The notes beneath the pieces were generated by a model that saw nothing but the letters and a program-made list of their open reading frames with translations, made no database searches and had not been told where the DNA came from. A stretch of 64,000 bases of DNA from NCBI GenBank assembly GCA_964609385.1, contig CAZSSM010000019.1, positions 28,814 to 92,813 of the forward strand, read 5' to 3'. This document shows positions 53,501-61,526 of this stretch, one piece after another (the first letter of the stretch is position 1; each line of letters opens with the position of its first letter). The DNA comes from CAZSSM01 sp964609385. Its GTDB lineage: Bacteria > Planctomycetota > Planctomycetia > Isosphaerales > Isosphaeraceae. The position numbers and the translations under genes were made by a program.

Positions 53501-54414
53501 ACGTCGGCAGCGCCGACGAACTTGGCCAGTCCCCAGTCGATCACAAGGGTCTCGCCGTGCGGGCCGAGCATCACGTTGGCCGGCTTGAGGTCGCGGTGCA
53601 CGACCCCTCGGCTGTGGGCGTAGTCGATCGCATTGCAGACGTCGAGGAACCGTCGGAGCAGGCGCCCTAGCCGTAGCCGAGCCTCGGACCCGTCGAGGGT
53701 CGCCGCCTCGCGGTGATGCTCATCGAGAGCCTCGCGGAGCGAACGGCCTTCGATGAACCGCATCACGTAGTAGGGCCGCCCATCGGGGTAGGCGCCGACC
53801 GAGTAGATCGGCACGATCCCGGGATGCTCGAGCCGGCCCGTGATCACCGCCTCGCGGAGGAATCGGGCTCGATGATGACGATCATCGGCGTAGGGGGGGC
53901 GGGCTTCCTTGAGGGCGACAATGCGGCCGACCTCCTCGTCGAGGGCCCGGGAGACCTCGCCCAGCCCGCCATGGGCGTGGGGGCCCAGCACCTGGTACCG
54001 ACGCACCGAGGAACGCCGGCGGGGGGAGGGGATCGTCGAAGGGCCACCCCCCGCCGCGTCGTCGTCCCGATCGTCGACGAGCATCGAGACCGTCGCGCGA
54101 TCGCCGCGATCCGCCGATATCATATCCTGGTCCGTCCGAGTCCCCGAGGCCGGGCGATCGGGATCGTCGGGGAACCGCTGAGCATACTCAGCCATTGATG
54201 TCGTCTCGCCGAGCCGGTCGCGGAACTCGACGTCGATGGCGATCAGCTCGCGGAGCAAGGACCTTCGCATCGACGCCTCGACCTCGTCGAGAAACTCCTC
54301 GATCCGGGGCCGTCGCCCCTCCAGCCAGGCTTGCTCAAAGCGGTCGCAGATCACATCGACCCGTCGGGCGCGTCGGAGCTCGGGGTCGGGAGACGGACTG
54401 TCTGACTCGATCAC
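50509..54414 (-). CDS. Serine/threonine protein kinase with twelve 48-residue TPR-type repeats
   Basis: A 1301-residue membrane kinase. Residues 1-135 form a helical region with EEFLDEVEASMRRSLLRELI. The kinase domain follows (about 139-440): glycine loop LGPHAHGGLGEV, VALKE lysine, HRDLKPAN at 274-281, DWG at 294-296 (Trp for the usual Phe of DFG), GTPAYMSPEQ, and the tail RYGSAAELAEDLERYLADEP. A TM helix at about 457-476 separates it from the extracytoplasmic repeats. From about 545 to 1210 run at least 12 in-phase units of 48 residues with an LNxLGNLLRxTGRxDxAEDAYDEA-like core. It sits just downstream of an ECF sigma gene in the same orientation (stop of sigma at 54475), implying co-expression. 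Confidence 0.9.
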   Translation of the reverse strand: MIESDSPSPDPELRRARRVDVICDRFEQAWLEGRRPRIEEFLDEVEASMRRSLLRELIAIDVEFRDRLGETTSMAEYAQRFPDDPDRPASGTRTDQDMISADRGDRATVSMLVDDRDDDAAGGGPSTIPSPRRRSSVRRYQVLGPHAHGGLGEVSRALDEEVGRIVALKEARPPYADDRHHRARFLREAVITGRLEHPGIVPIYSVGAYPDGRPYYVMRFIEGRSLREALDEHHREAATLDGSEARLRLGRLLRRFLDVCNAIDYAHSRGVVHRDLKPANVMLGPHGETLVIDWGLAKFVGAADVEIAEGLGPGHLDPVEATIAGTVLGTPAYMSPEQAEGRIDDLGPATDIYGLGAILYAVLTGRAPSIGSTHETVLESARRGVVVPPRLLERRVPHPLEAVCLKAMARDPRDRYGSAAELAEDLERYLADEPVSACPETLATRASRWVRRHRTIAATAVGVLLVAAIALGIAYRREVGYVEQLVESNNEAERWLREAMDSIQGYYTGISEDAIKGAELSEALRERLLERPRAFYEKLTDELADKPDPSERERALLAEGHLGLGIVLHELGRYEQAERENAAALASYEALLDDHPDDPIYLNGLVGALNNLGVLLWATGRIEQAEDTFDRAIAAHGQLVGGWPDVPNHRDGLAAAFANMGNLLKDVGRVDEAENAFKQAVAIYDQLVKGWSDVPDYRNRLALAYNNLGDLLRVIGRTDEAEDAFNEAVAIYRRLVQRQGKVIEHRGGLARTLTGLGSIYRITGRSDEAEDAYDEVIATYGQLIRKRSDAPEYQYGLAMALNNRGNLLRDTGRNVEAEDTIDKVLATGGQLVLRRPDVPEYRDGLAMAHRNRGNLLRDVGRTNEAEDAYDEAVEGYRQLVLRQPDVPEYRDGLVIALDSLGNLLRDTGRIDQAEDLHDEALEVCRQLVRRQPEVPEYRRRLANILNSLGNLLRTTGRPDGAEDAYDEAVKIHRQLVRRQPDVPKYRNDLAWVLSNRGNLYGVTGRMDQVGDAFNETVEIRRGLVRERPSVAEYRHGLAWVLGDLGGYYRVLGRIDQAEDAFNESIEIRQGLVRGQSGVATYRYRLASTLNSLGNLLRTTGRPDGAESAYSEAIAAYRRLLRRHPHRPVYRSMLGGTLNNYGLVLAERSRHAEALELYRQAIEQQRPLVEDYPEVRQYRAFLGNHYKNCSWSLRELSRVTEAAEAARESVSLWPSNAGELYYGACLLSLCVPELAEDALLENREALAAEAVATLAEAVSVGWDDPTRAAHDPDLEPIGDRTDFRRLLASMFDRAFPDDPFIR

Positions 54415-54474
54415 GGAATCAACCTCGGCGAGGCGGTGAGCACATTAGGGGCGGAGCGGAGGGGGAGGGCGGCA

Positions 54475-55143
54475 TCACGATCGGGACCAGATCATCCGGA
54501 TCAGGTCGAGCTTGCGCTGAACGGTTCGGACCGAGCAGCCGAGTCGGGCCGCGATCTCGCCGTGGCCATAGCCTTCGAGCCGTAGCAGCGCGATCCGCCG
54601 GAGTCCGGGGTCGCCGAGCGTCTCCAGGCGGAGGGCGTATTGCTCGTCCAGGAGTGTGGCGAACTCGGGGGTGGGCCCGTCGTCGGAGAGGTCGTCCAGG
54701 CTCACGCCGACCACGTCCGTGTCGTCCGTCGAGGCGCCGCCGAGGTCCGATTCGAGGACGACCCGACCGCTGCCACGCTTGGTGCAACGGGCGTGCCGTC
54801 CCCGGTCGACCAGCTTGTTGTAAGTGATCCTGACCAACAACCGCCACAGGTCGTCGCGGTCGCGCATCCGCTCGAAGCGGCCGTCCGCGGCGCCCCGCCA
54901 AAGGCTGTGGAAGGCGCTCAGGGCGACGTCCTCGGCCTCGTCGCGATCGACCCCGCCGACCCGGGTCGATCGAGCCCGCGCCAGGCCGACTAGTCGATCA
55001 AAATAGCGATCCCAGAGCGGGCCGACGGCCTCCGGGTCACCCCCCTTGGTCTTGCCCACCCAGCCCGTCACCGAGCCGGTCGCCCCGTCCTGTTCCGCAC
55101 GCGGCCATCGATCGGGACCAAAGGAATTGGGAGAATTCGTCAT
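54475..55143 (-). CDS. ECF-type RNA polymerase sigma factor
   Basis: A 222-residue protein. Region 2 (about residues 45-110) is VGPLWDRYFDRLVGLARARS, DEAEDVALSAFHSLWRG and LWRLLVRITYNKLVDRGRHA. Region 4 (about 160-220) is a helix-turn-helix with RRIALLRLEGYGHGEIAARL and GCSVRTVQRKLDLIRMIWS. Between them an acidic linker (STDDTDVVGVSLDDLSDDG). ATG 55143 is used; the long open extension to 55557 is non-coding. No anti-sigma factor is adjacent; instead the TPR kinase follows 60 bases downstream, an arrangement typical of planctomycete ECF groups in which a kinase may control the sigma factor. Confidence 0.9.
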   Translation of the reverse strand: MTNSPNSFGPDRWPRAEQDGATGSVTGWVGKTKGGDPEAVGPLWDRYFDRLVGLARARSTRVGGVDRDEAEDVALSAFHSLWRGAADGRFERMRDRDDLWRLLVRITYNKLVDRGRHARCTKRGSGRVVLESDLGGASTDDTDVVGVSLDDLSDDGPTPEFATLLDEQYALRLETLGDPGLRRIALLRLEGYGHGEIAARLGCSVRTVQRKLDLIRMIWSRS

Positions 55144-55950
55144 GGGTGTCTCAAGTGCGGACGCGGATATCCTACCGCGATGGGTGCGGAGGAGCAGCCC
55201 GGCCTCTCCTCCTCGATGCGTGACATGTCTCGAATTGTAGACATGGCTATTCTCACGGACCATCCGTCGGCCCGCTCCGTCTGGCGACTCGGGCCCGGCG
55301 AACGGTTCGCGCAACGTTTCGACGGCGAGCGATCGGTCGATGATCCCCAGCTCCCGTTCCCCGCGCCCTCGACCTTGAGCCGCTCCCAGAGATCGCAGCG
55401 GATCGCGCTGCTCGCAGCGATCCCGTGTATTTTGGGGAGAGAAACACGGGCATGCCCCGCAATTCTCCTCGAATCGGCAACGGATTCGCCGAACCCGACA
55501 GGGAATTTTCTCTGAATTGACGAGCGGCGAGTGCCGGGGGCCAGGACAGCGAAGCAACCGAAAAATAAAAATTTATAGATCATAAACGTGCCTGTTCTCG
55601 AGTTGACGATAGTTCTCCTCTTCAACTTGATCCAGCCTCGGGCGACGATGCCGAGGTATGCCGGGCGATCCACGATGCGCTCTTTGTGGTCGCCGGGAGT
55701 ACAAGTGACTGCCACGTCGTTCTGGCCAACCACACCGAACGTGAAGGATCGACATCGATGGCGGGGCAGGTGTCGATGCCGCCAATCATCTAGTTCTTCG
55801 TCGACATCCGGATGGCCGGCGAGACCGTCCAGAACCACACGCGGCAGGGCGAGTCCGGGCCCCAGCCCCCCGGCGGCAGCGATACACACCGCGGACCGTC
55901 CCGTTTCCGACCCGGTTGAGATCCCGCTCGAGCGGCATGAGTCTCCGCTC
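55144..55950. other. Intergenic region with degenerate coding-like tract
   Basis: The first part holds the sigma-factor promoter. On the plus strand from about 55600 to 55920, a frame reads like a damaged gene (GDDAEVCRAIHDALFVVAGS, TSDCHVVLANHTEREGS, SMAGQVSMPPII) and is broken by TAG at about 55791-55793, with FFVDIRMAGETVQNH after it. Codon use is gene-like. I read it as a decayed open reading frame; it may have been the 5' part of the gene at 55951. Confidence 0.35.
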
Positions 55951-56331
55951 ATGATCGGCCAGATCTACACCTGCTGGTTCTCCGAAGCGTACGGCTACAA
56001 GCCGGTCCGGATCGAGATTTCGGTGAGCTACCAGTACGACGGGAAGGAGCACCCCTACGAGCGGGCAGCAGACAGGGAGCGGCTGCTCGTCTACGAGACG
56101 GGCGATTTCCAGCGATTTGGCAACGACGACGTCCCTTGGTTCCCGACGTCCGGTTCCAAGCCCCACTATTTGGGCGATCCTGGGGGAACAGCCCCGTTCA
56201 ACCCCGACACGCTCGCCGATGTGTTGGTGGCCGATGGCGAGTTCGTGGCCGATGGCGATGACGTGTTCAGCAAGTCGAGGGGGTGGCGGATCCTGAAGCA
56301 GGAGAAGATCCCAACCTCCATGGAAACGTGA
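55951..56331 (+). CDS. Hypothetical protein, possibly 5'-truncated
   Basis: A 126-residue protein from ATG 55951 with gene-like codon use: MIGQIYTCWFSEAYGYKPVR, VSYQYDGKEHPYERAADRER, LLVYETGDFQRFGNDDVPWF, VLVADGEFVADGDDVFSKSR. The aromatic and acidic composition suggests a small globular, perhaps extracytoplasmic domain. The frame is open 120 codons upstream, but there it looks like the wrong frame of a decayed gene. The stop overlaps a small downstream gene by four bases. No family recognised. Confidence 0.5.
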   Translation: MIGQIYTCWFSEAYGYKPVRIEISVSYQYDGKEHPYERAADRERLLVYETGDFQRFGNDDVPWFPTSGSKPHYLGDPGGTAPFNPDTLADVLVADGEFVADGDDVFSKSRGWRILKQEKIPTSMET

Positions 56332-56507
56332 CTCGAGGCCCCCAACGGATCTGCGGCATCCATGACTTGAAGACAGATTCGCTCCGAATCGACGGCCGGT
56401 CGGAGACGCATTGGCTGGTCGGGGGTTCCGCTTGGCTGATCGCTGCGGCTTTCCTGACCATCGCCATCATGGGCGCCCGGCGCCTCGATTTCTGGTCCCG
56501 GTCATGA
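56328..56507 (+). CDS. Small single-TM protein, translationally coupled
   Basis: A 59-residue ORF starting at GTG 56328, which overlaps the preceding stop (GTGA). It includes ICGIHDLKTDSLRIDGRSE and one hydrophobic helix (WLVGGSAWLIAAAFLTIAIM, about residues 29-48), ending RRLDFWSRS. Third-position GC is high. The overlap and codon bias argue it is real; its length and lack of homology keep it uncertain. Confidence 0.42.
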   Translation: MTRGPQRICGIHDLKTDSLRIDGRSETHWLVGGSAWLIAAAFLTIAIMGARRLDFWSRS

Positions 56508-56937
56508 CGCCAACCGAGAGCCTCGACGGCGACTCGCAATGACCCCTTCCCCGCCAGGTCGAGCCGGGGGGTCTCCTCGAGTCCGTCAAACGGTCCCCTC
56601 CTTGGCACAGATCTCTGGTGCGATGACCAGAAAAGACATCTGTACGTCTCACTAATTGCATGCATGAACGGACTTGTTGTTTCTTGGCGGCGATCGCGAT
56701 GCGTTCCGCAAGCGTTGCTCACAGTAGGATTTGGGGCGAATCGCAATCACTTGGAATTCGGCTGTCCCCTCCCGGCACGCGACGTGGATGAGATCCTTGT
56801 CGGTCCCTGAGTCGGCTCGTTTGTCGACGTGACGGGTCAGACCGATGCGGGTCCGGGGCCGACTGTGTGCTCTGGGATCCGGAGGGATCGATAAGACCGG
56901 AACGTCTTTTCTACAAGCATCCAGGAGGACTGATTCG
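56508..56937. other. Intergenic region
   Basis: No supported gene on either strand. The end (56920-56937) carries the strong ribosome-binding site CCAGGAGG of the following small gene. Confidence 0.4.
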
Positions 56938-57249
56938 ATGCCATCGATGATCAAGTCGCTGTGTCTTGCCGGCGTGCTGGCTGGTGCTGGTCTTTTGAGC
57001 GGTCTGGCCGACTCTGATGCCGATGCCCAGCGCTTCGGGCGCTTCCGACGCGGCACCAGTTTCCAGCTCAACTTCCAGACCGGGAACCGCTTCAAGCAGT
57101 TCGGCTTCTCGACCGGCAGGTTTGGGCCGACCAAGTTCGTCTCGCCTGCGTTCGTCCCCTCGCGGTTCGACTACCGCTTCCGTCCCGGCTTTGGGCGCGG
57201 ATTCTACGGCGGCCGTCGCTTCAACCGCGGTTTCTACTACTGCCCGTGA
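56938..57249 (+). CDS. Small exported Arg/Phe/Gly-rich protein
   Basis: A 103-residue protein from ATG 56938 with AGGAGG nine bases upstream, one of the best ribosome-binding sites here. A signal peptide (SLCLAGVLAGAGLLSGLADS, about residues 7-26) precedes a highly basic, aromatic low-complexity part: RFGRFRRGTSFQLNFQTGNR, FDYRFRPGFGRGFYGGRRF, ending FYYCP. Such composition resembles small secreted planctomycete proteins of unknown role; binding to the anionic surface or polysaccharide is a guess. Confidence 0.6.
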   Translation: MPSMIKSLCLAGVLAGAGLLSGLADSDADAQRFGRFRRGTSFQLNFQTGNRFKQFGFSTGRFGPTKFVSPAFVPSRFDYRFRPGFGRGFYGGRRFNRGFYYCP

Positions 57250-57553
57250 TCGGGTGGATCCGTTGATTGGACTCGCAGCAATGACAATGGAAGTCGATTA
57301 CATAACAATGTGAGTCTAAGGGTGCTGTCGAATAACCGGATATTCAGTGACAGTCTACCGGATCGCTTCGGAAGGATCGGGATGGATGGAACCTGCCCGA
57401 TCCTTCAGTCTACTCGACAATCGCGGGAGCGATCGAAGTCCTCCAAACAATCGACCCCACCACACCAATCCATTCGGTCAAGCCTGGAGCGATCTGGGGT
57501 GGGAATGGTGGAGGGTAGAGGGGAACCGAATCGTGTTTTCGGACTCCAACAGA
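57250..57553. other. Intergenic region
   Basis: No supportable gene, hairpin or RNA is seen between the small exported protein and the convergent gene ending at 57554. Confidence 0.35.
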
Positions 57554-58885
57554 TCAAAGGCCGCGAAGACGGACTTGAAGGACAGAGCCTCCGGAGGTCG
57601 GCAGGGTCTCCTGACGCGTCCGTGCGGGGCCAAGGCCGAGCCCCCCGAAGACGGTCACACCGCGGCCATCGCGGTCTGAGGCCAGTTGGAGTTCGTCGAG
57701 GGTCATCGGCAGTCCGTTGGTGATCGCGATCCGGGTCGCATCACTCCGACGCCCTTTGATCTTCACAGTGACGAATTTAGCGGCCAGGGCGCCGTCCAGC
57801 GCAACGGCCAGACGCTTCGCGTCAAGCAGATCGGCTTCGGCCTCGGTGCGGATCCCGACCTCGCCCAGTCGCGTCCAACGTCCCGGGTAGGTCGTCGAGC
57901 GGACCACGGTCCGGCCGATCACTTCACCGTCTCGGTTGGTCGCCAGCGACAGATCGAGCACCAAGGCCGGCACGGTGATCTCGGTAGGGACCGACTCGAC
58001 GACCATGACGGGCAAGCCGAGCACCTCACGTCCGTTGAGGTCGTCGGAGATCCGCCGGAGGGTCGAACTCTCTATGTTCCGTCCCTTCAGGCGGACGAAC
58101 AGCCGGTTCCGGGCGAAAGCCGATTCGTCGAGCGCGGTGGCCGAGCCGTGGCTGCGGATGACCTCGACGATGTGCGCCGCTAGGGCGACCTCGTAGGGGT
58201 TCATGACCGTCCGGGTCTTGGTCAGCATCTCGTCGAAGGACAGACCGCTGGCCAGGTGCCACATAACGGCCTGGGCAGTACCGTGACTGGTACCCAACTC
58301 GCCGAGCGTCCGCAGGGCTGCAATGGTATCGTACTCGTCGGTCCAGGCAGCGATGTCAACCAACTCCAAGGACTGGCTCGCGCGGGGCGGGGTCAGGCTG
58401 TAGTTGAGACAGACCGCCGGGATCTCGAGGTCGATGGCCTGGCCGACCGACAAGTCCAGGCCGGTCGGCTCATCAATCGTTGACAGACCAACACTCCGAA
58501 ACCCACTGGCCTGAGACTGGACACGCGGGCGGCCACCGAACTGGCCCTCAACGTTGCCCAGGTTGCCCAAGCCCATGTTCTGGAAGCCCTGAGCGGTCGC
58601 GTTGGCGGCGACCAGGCCCGGCGGCAGGATGACGCGGAGTCTGCGATCAGACTGGTTGGCCAGGGCGAGGGTGACCCGCTCCTGGCCGGCGCCTCGGGCA
58701 TCGACGCGGATCAGGCCGCGGTCGCGGGCATCGAGGATCGAGACGACCTGGGTTGCGACGGTCGGTGATGGGACTGGCAGGGTCATGTCGTCGGCCCGCG
58801 ACGGCCCGGTCAGGCCAACCAGCAGCGCGACTAATAGGCCAAGCAGACCAGTCCGCGCGGGATGTTCCAAGCGCATCGACATCAT
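57554..58885 (-). CDS. Exported protein of unknown function
   Basis: A 443-residue protein. A signal peptide (RTGLLGLLVALLVGLTGPSR) follows the initial Met codons (58885, 58882 and 58876 are all possible starts). Mature part: an N-terminal beta-rich domain (LIRVDARGAGQERVTLALAN, RRLRVILPPGLVAANAT), a Gln/Gly-rich loop, then DLEIPAVCLNYSLTPPRAS. A helical middle follows (EYDTIAALRTLGELGTSHG, AVMWHLASGLSFDEMLTK), and then a C-terminal domain with VMVVESVPTEITVPALVLDL and VTVKIKGRRSDATRIAITNG. I recognise no named family. It stands alone between convergent small genes and the ACT gene. Confidence 0.68.
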   Translation of the reverse strand: MMSMRLEHPARTGLLGLLVALLVGLTGPSRADDMTLPVPSPTVATQVVSILDARDRGLIRVDARGAGQERVTLALANQSDRRLRVILPPGLVAANATAQGFQNMGLGNLGNVEGQFGGRPRVQSQASGFRSVGLSTIDEPTGLDLSVGQAIDLEIPAVCLNYSLTPPRASQSLELVDIAAWTDEYDTIAALRTLGELGTSHGTAQAVMWHLASGLSFDEMLTKTRTVMNPYEVALAAHIVEVIRSHGSATALDESAFARNRLFVRLKGRNIESSTLRRISDDLNGREVLGLPVMVVESVPTEITVPALVLDLSLATNRDGEVIGRTVVRSTTYPGRWTRLGEVGIRTEAEADLLDAKRLAVALDGALAAKFVTVKIKGRRSDATRIAITNGLPMTLDELQLASDRDGRGVTVFGGLGLGPARTRQETLPTSGGSVLQVRLRGL

Positions 58886-59486
58886 GTTCCCTCAGCGTGG
58901 GTCTAGGGACGGGACGGAATCGGATTGTATTGGGACGGACCATAACTCCGAGGCCCCACCCCGGGCGACTCAGCCGCCCTTCCAATCCAAAGAATCGGCA
59001 GGCGTCGAGCAACAACACTGATCGCTCACGCGGCTGTTCCTCGACTGCAATCGCTCTAACATCTGATATCGTCCGCACCGGGGACGACCTCAATCGGTTT
59101 TTTATTCAACGCCCAGCGCGATTCTCGGAACTGGGTCGTCCATGAAGGTCGGATGCCCCGTTGATCTCCAACTCACCGATGTGTCTGCTGAGCCCGAACA
59201 TAGGGGACCTCGATGGCGAGGGCGTGGCAGGTATCGATCTGCTCGAGTCGGCCGGCAAGTCGCGCACGGGGATCCAGAGCGTCTAGGCAGATCCCCGCGG
59301 GCGACCGTTTTTGGTGGGTCAACCGGACGAACGGCCGACGCGCACCCGCACGTAAATTCTTGCAACGTCGAGTGATGCCCACTACAATTTCCGAAATTTC
59401 CAGGACGATGCACACTCCGGACGGCCGGCGAATTGGTGGCCGTTCGGCCATTGCCTCGTGAGTGCGTCGAAGCGCGGGAGGACGCG
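58886..59486. other. Intergenic region between exported protein gene and ACT gene
   Basis: The region contains two divergent promoters. On the minus strand 59173-59320 reads somewhat like a gene fragment (SPAGICLDALDPRARLAGRL, then DTCHALAIEVPYVRAQ), but no start or family supports it. Nothing else is visible. Confidence 0.35.
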
Positions 59487-59987
59487 ATGAGTCTGGGAGA
59501 AGATGACGATCAGGGCGCCGGCATCGAACTGGAGACCCTTTCCGGTCGTGGTTGGCCGAGCATCACCCAGTACTCGGTCTTCTTGGAGAACCGCGTCGGC
59601 CAGTTGGCCGACTTGGTCCGGCGTTTCACCGGCACGCGGGTCCGCCTGGTCGGCCTCTCGATCGCCGACTCGGTCGACTGCTGCATCGTCCGGATCATCC
59701 TCAGCCATCCCGAGCAGGGCCGCGAGATCCTGGAACGCGCCGGCTTCGCCTTCAGCGAGACCCAGGTGCTCGCCGCCGAGCTGCCCAGCGGACCCCAGTC
59801 CCTGGCCGTCCTCTGCGGCGCCATCCTCCAGGCCGAGGTCAACATCCACTATGTCTACCCGTTGATGATCCACCCCCACGGCCGAGCCGTCGTCGCCCTG
59901 TTCGTCGACAACCTGGAGTCGGCCAGCACCTTGCTCAACGACCGCGGATTCGACCTCGTCTGCGAGGCCGATCTGGCCATGCAGTAA
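59487..59987 (+). CDS. Protein with tandem ACT domains
   Basis: A 166-residue soluble protein from ATG 59487, with GGGAGG six bases upstream. The first ACT unit begins QYSVFLENRVGQLADLVRRF and RLVGLSIADSVDCCIVRIIL (about residues 29-70). The second begins QSLAVLCGAILQAEVNIHYV and RAVVALFVDNLESAS (about 104-150). ACT domains bind amino acids or other small effectors; no catalytic domain is fused here, so a regulatory role is likely. The open frame upstream to 59433 is not supported. Confidence 0.82.
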   Translation: MSLGEDDDQGAGIELETLSGRGWPSITQYSVFLENRVGQLADLVRRFTGTRVRLVGLSIADSVDCCIVRIILSHPEQGREILERAGFAFSETQVLAAELPSGPQSLAVLCGAILQAEVNIHYVYPLMIHPHGRAVVALFVDNLESASTLLNDRGFDLVCEADLAMQ

Positions 59988-60053
59988 GAACGATTGGTGG
60001 GCTTGACCTTGGTCGGATCGATCGTGCCGGAATTAATGATTGTCGATCCGTTC

Positions 60054-61505
60054 TCAGTCTTGCTTCCCAGGGGATCCGATCGCTCTACCACCCATCAGCA
60101 CATGGATCGTCGGCGGGTCCTCCAGGTCGTCAGCCATCCGGGTCAGCCGCTCGGCGTCGGGCTTGCCGTCGTCGGCGACGAGTCGATAGGTGACTTGATA
60201 TCGCGTCTCCGAGTCGATCGTGAACGGCCCGAGGACCATCGGCGCCTTGCAGAAATAGGGGCGGTTGGGGGCCAGTCGAACCGGCTGTGGATAACGGGGA
60301 TTTGTCGGCATGTCGATGACCGACAACGAGCCGAACCGCTCCGACGGGCCGCTCTCGGAATCGTCTTCAGCGACGATCTTCCCGTAGAGGCTCGCCCATC
60401 GCGGCCGGGTGTGGTTGCCGTCGAGGCGCGACTTGCCCCCCTCGGTCAGGAAGTCGGAGTTTGATTCGACAATCCAGCCGCGCCGACCTCGGACCGCGAA
60501 GCCGCCGTAGCGGTTCTCCATGACCTCTAGGGTCGGCAGCGACGGCATCAGGGACGCATTGGGATCTTGATCCCGAGCGAGCCGGATCTGTGAAGTCAGA
60601 TCGATGACATGGGGGTCGCCGAGGGCATAGACGCGCACGTTCCAGAACTCCTGGAGAACCGGGATCCGATCGCCGTCCCGGATCGCGATGTGTCGGTGCT
60701 CGGCGCGGATCTCTCCAAAGACAGGCCCGTCCGCCGTGCTCAGAACGTCAACTGGTTCGACGTCACCGAGTTGCTTGGCTTGGTTCCAGAAGTCGACCGA
60801 CTCGCCGCGATACTTTGTGTTGACCCAAGCGAAGAAGACCCCGTGCTGGTGCGCGTGGTCGGGGGGGAAGTCATCGGTCAGGACATGGCCGTCGGGAGTC
60901 CGGACCGGATGCAGGAACCCCCCGCGTCGGAAGACCGGATCGATCTCCGCCGGAGGATCTTGGATCGCCTCGAGATAAGTCGCCACCGGCTTGTTATCGA
61001 CGAGAAATGTTCGAATGCGACTGGATCGCTCGGGTTTGACCTTCGCGCGTGGATGCGTGAGCGATCTGGGATGGGTCGATGGGCGGTCGGCCCGGGAGTC
61101 GACCACGTGCAACGCGTAGCGTCGTGTCTGCCCGGGTTTCAACGGGCGATCGAGCAGGAAGACGCCGTGAGCACTGGATCGGGTGGACGCCGGGTCGAAC
61201 AGCAGCGCATCGGATGGAGCTTCTGAAAGCGCCCCGTAGTCGATCTGGACCGGCACCCGCGCACCCGTCTCGACATCGACGAGTTCCCAGGCCTTTCGGG
61301 TCATCTGACCTGTGTCGGAAGGATCACCCGTCCGGGCCGTTATCCAAGTCATGGGCATCACGAACGAGACGATGGTGTCGATTCGCTCCCGCTCGCCGGC
61401 CGCTACCTCGACGATCAAGTCGTCGACCTCGGATGGAGGTTGTATCGTGGGTTCCCAAAGCAAGAGTGTGGAAAACGCTGAAGCGATTCCGGTCAGATAC
61501 AACAT
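60054..61505 (-). CDS. Exported DUF6807 (PmoA-type) protein
   Basis: The protein (483 residues) starts with a signal peptide (MLYLTGIASAFSTLLLWEPT). DUF6807 blocks are RIRTFLVDNKPVATYLEAIQ, FRRGGFLHPVRTPDGHVLTD, DFPPDHAHQHGVFFAWVNTK and GRRGWIVESNSDFLTEGGKS, with the conserved HxHQHG-type histidine cluster. The N-terminal 150 residues form a separate beta-rich domain. The family is common in planctomycetes and sometimes named PmoA without evidence of methane oxidation. It is 21 bases from the UDP-sugar dehydrogenase gene, same strand, so possibly one operon. Confidence 0.82.
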   Translation of the reverse strand: MLYLTGIASAFSTLLLWEPTIQPPSEVDDLIVEVAAGERERIDTIVSFVMPMTWITARTGDPSDTGQMTRKAWELVDVETGARVPVQIDYGALSEAPSDALLFDPASTRSSAHGVFLLDRPLKPGQTRRYALHVVDSRADRPSTHPRSLTHPRAKVKPERSSRIRTFLVDNKPVATYLEAIQDPPAEIDPVFRRGGFLHPVRTPDGHVLTDDFPPDHAHQHGVFFAWVNTKYRGESVDFWNQAKQLGDVEPVDVLSTADGPVFGEIRAEHRHIAIRDGDRIPVLQEFWNVRVYALGDPHVIDLTSQIRLARDQDPNASLMPSLPTLEVMENRYGGFAVRGRRGWIVESNSDFLTEGGKSRLDGNHTRPRWASLYGKIVAEDDSESGPSERFGSLSVIDMPTNPRYPQPVRLAPNRPYFCKAPMVLGPFTIDSETRYQVTYRLVADDGKPDAERLTRMADDLEDPPTIHVLMGGRAIGSPGKQD

Positions 61506-61526
61506 CGAAAATCTCCGAATGCTTGA

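Noticed and set aside
59173..59451. 93-codon minus-strand frame near the ACT gene
   Set aside because: Half of it has non-gene-like codons, there is no ribosome-binding site and no family; at most a fragment.
60054..61505. PmoA methane monooxygenase annotation
   Set aside because: The protein is DUF6807, a family carrying the PmoA name without the membrane helices or copper ligands of particulate methane monooxygenase; with fae nearby it would be tempting but wrong to infer methanotrophy.
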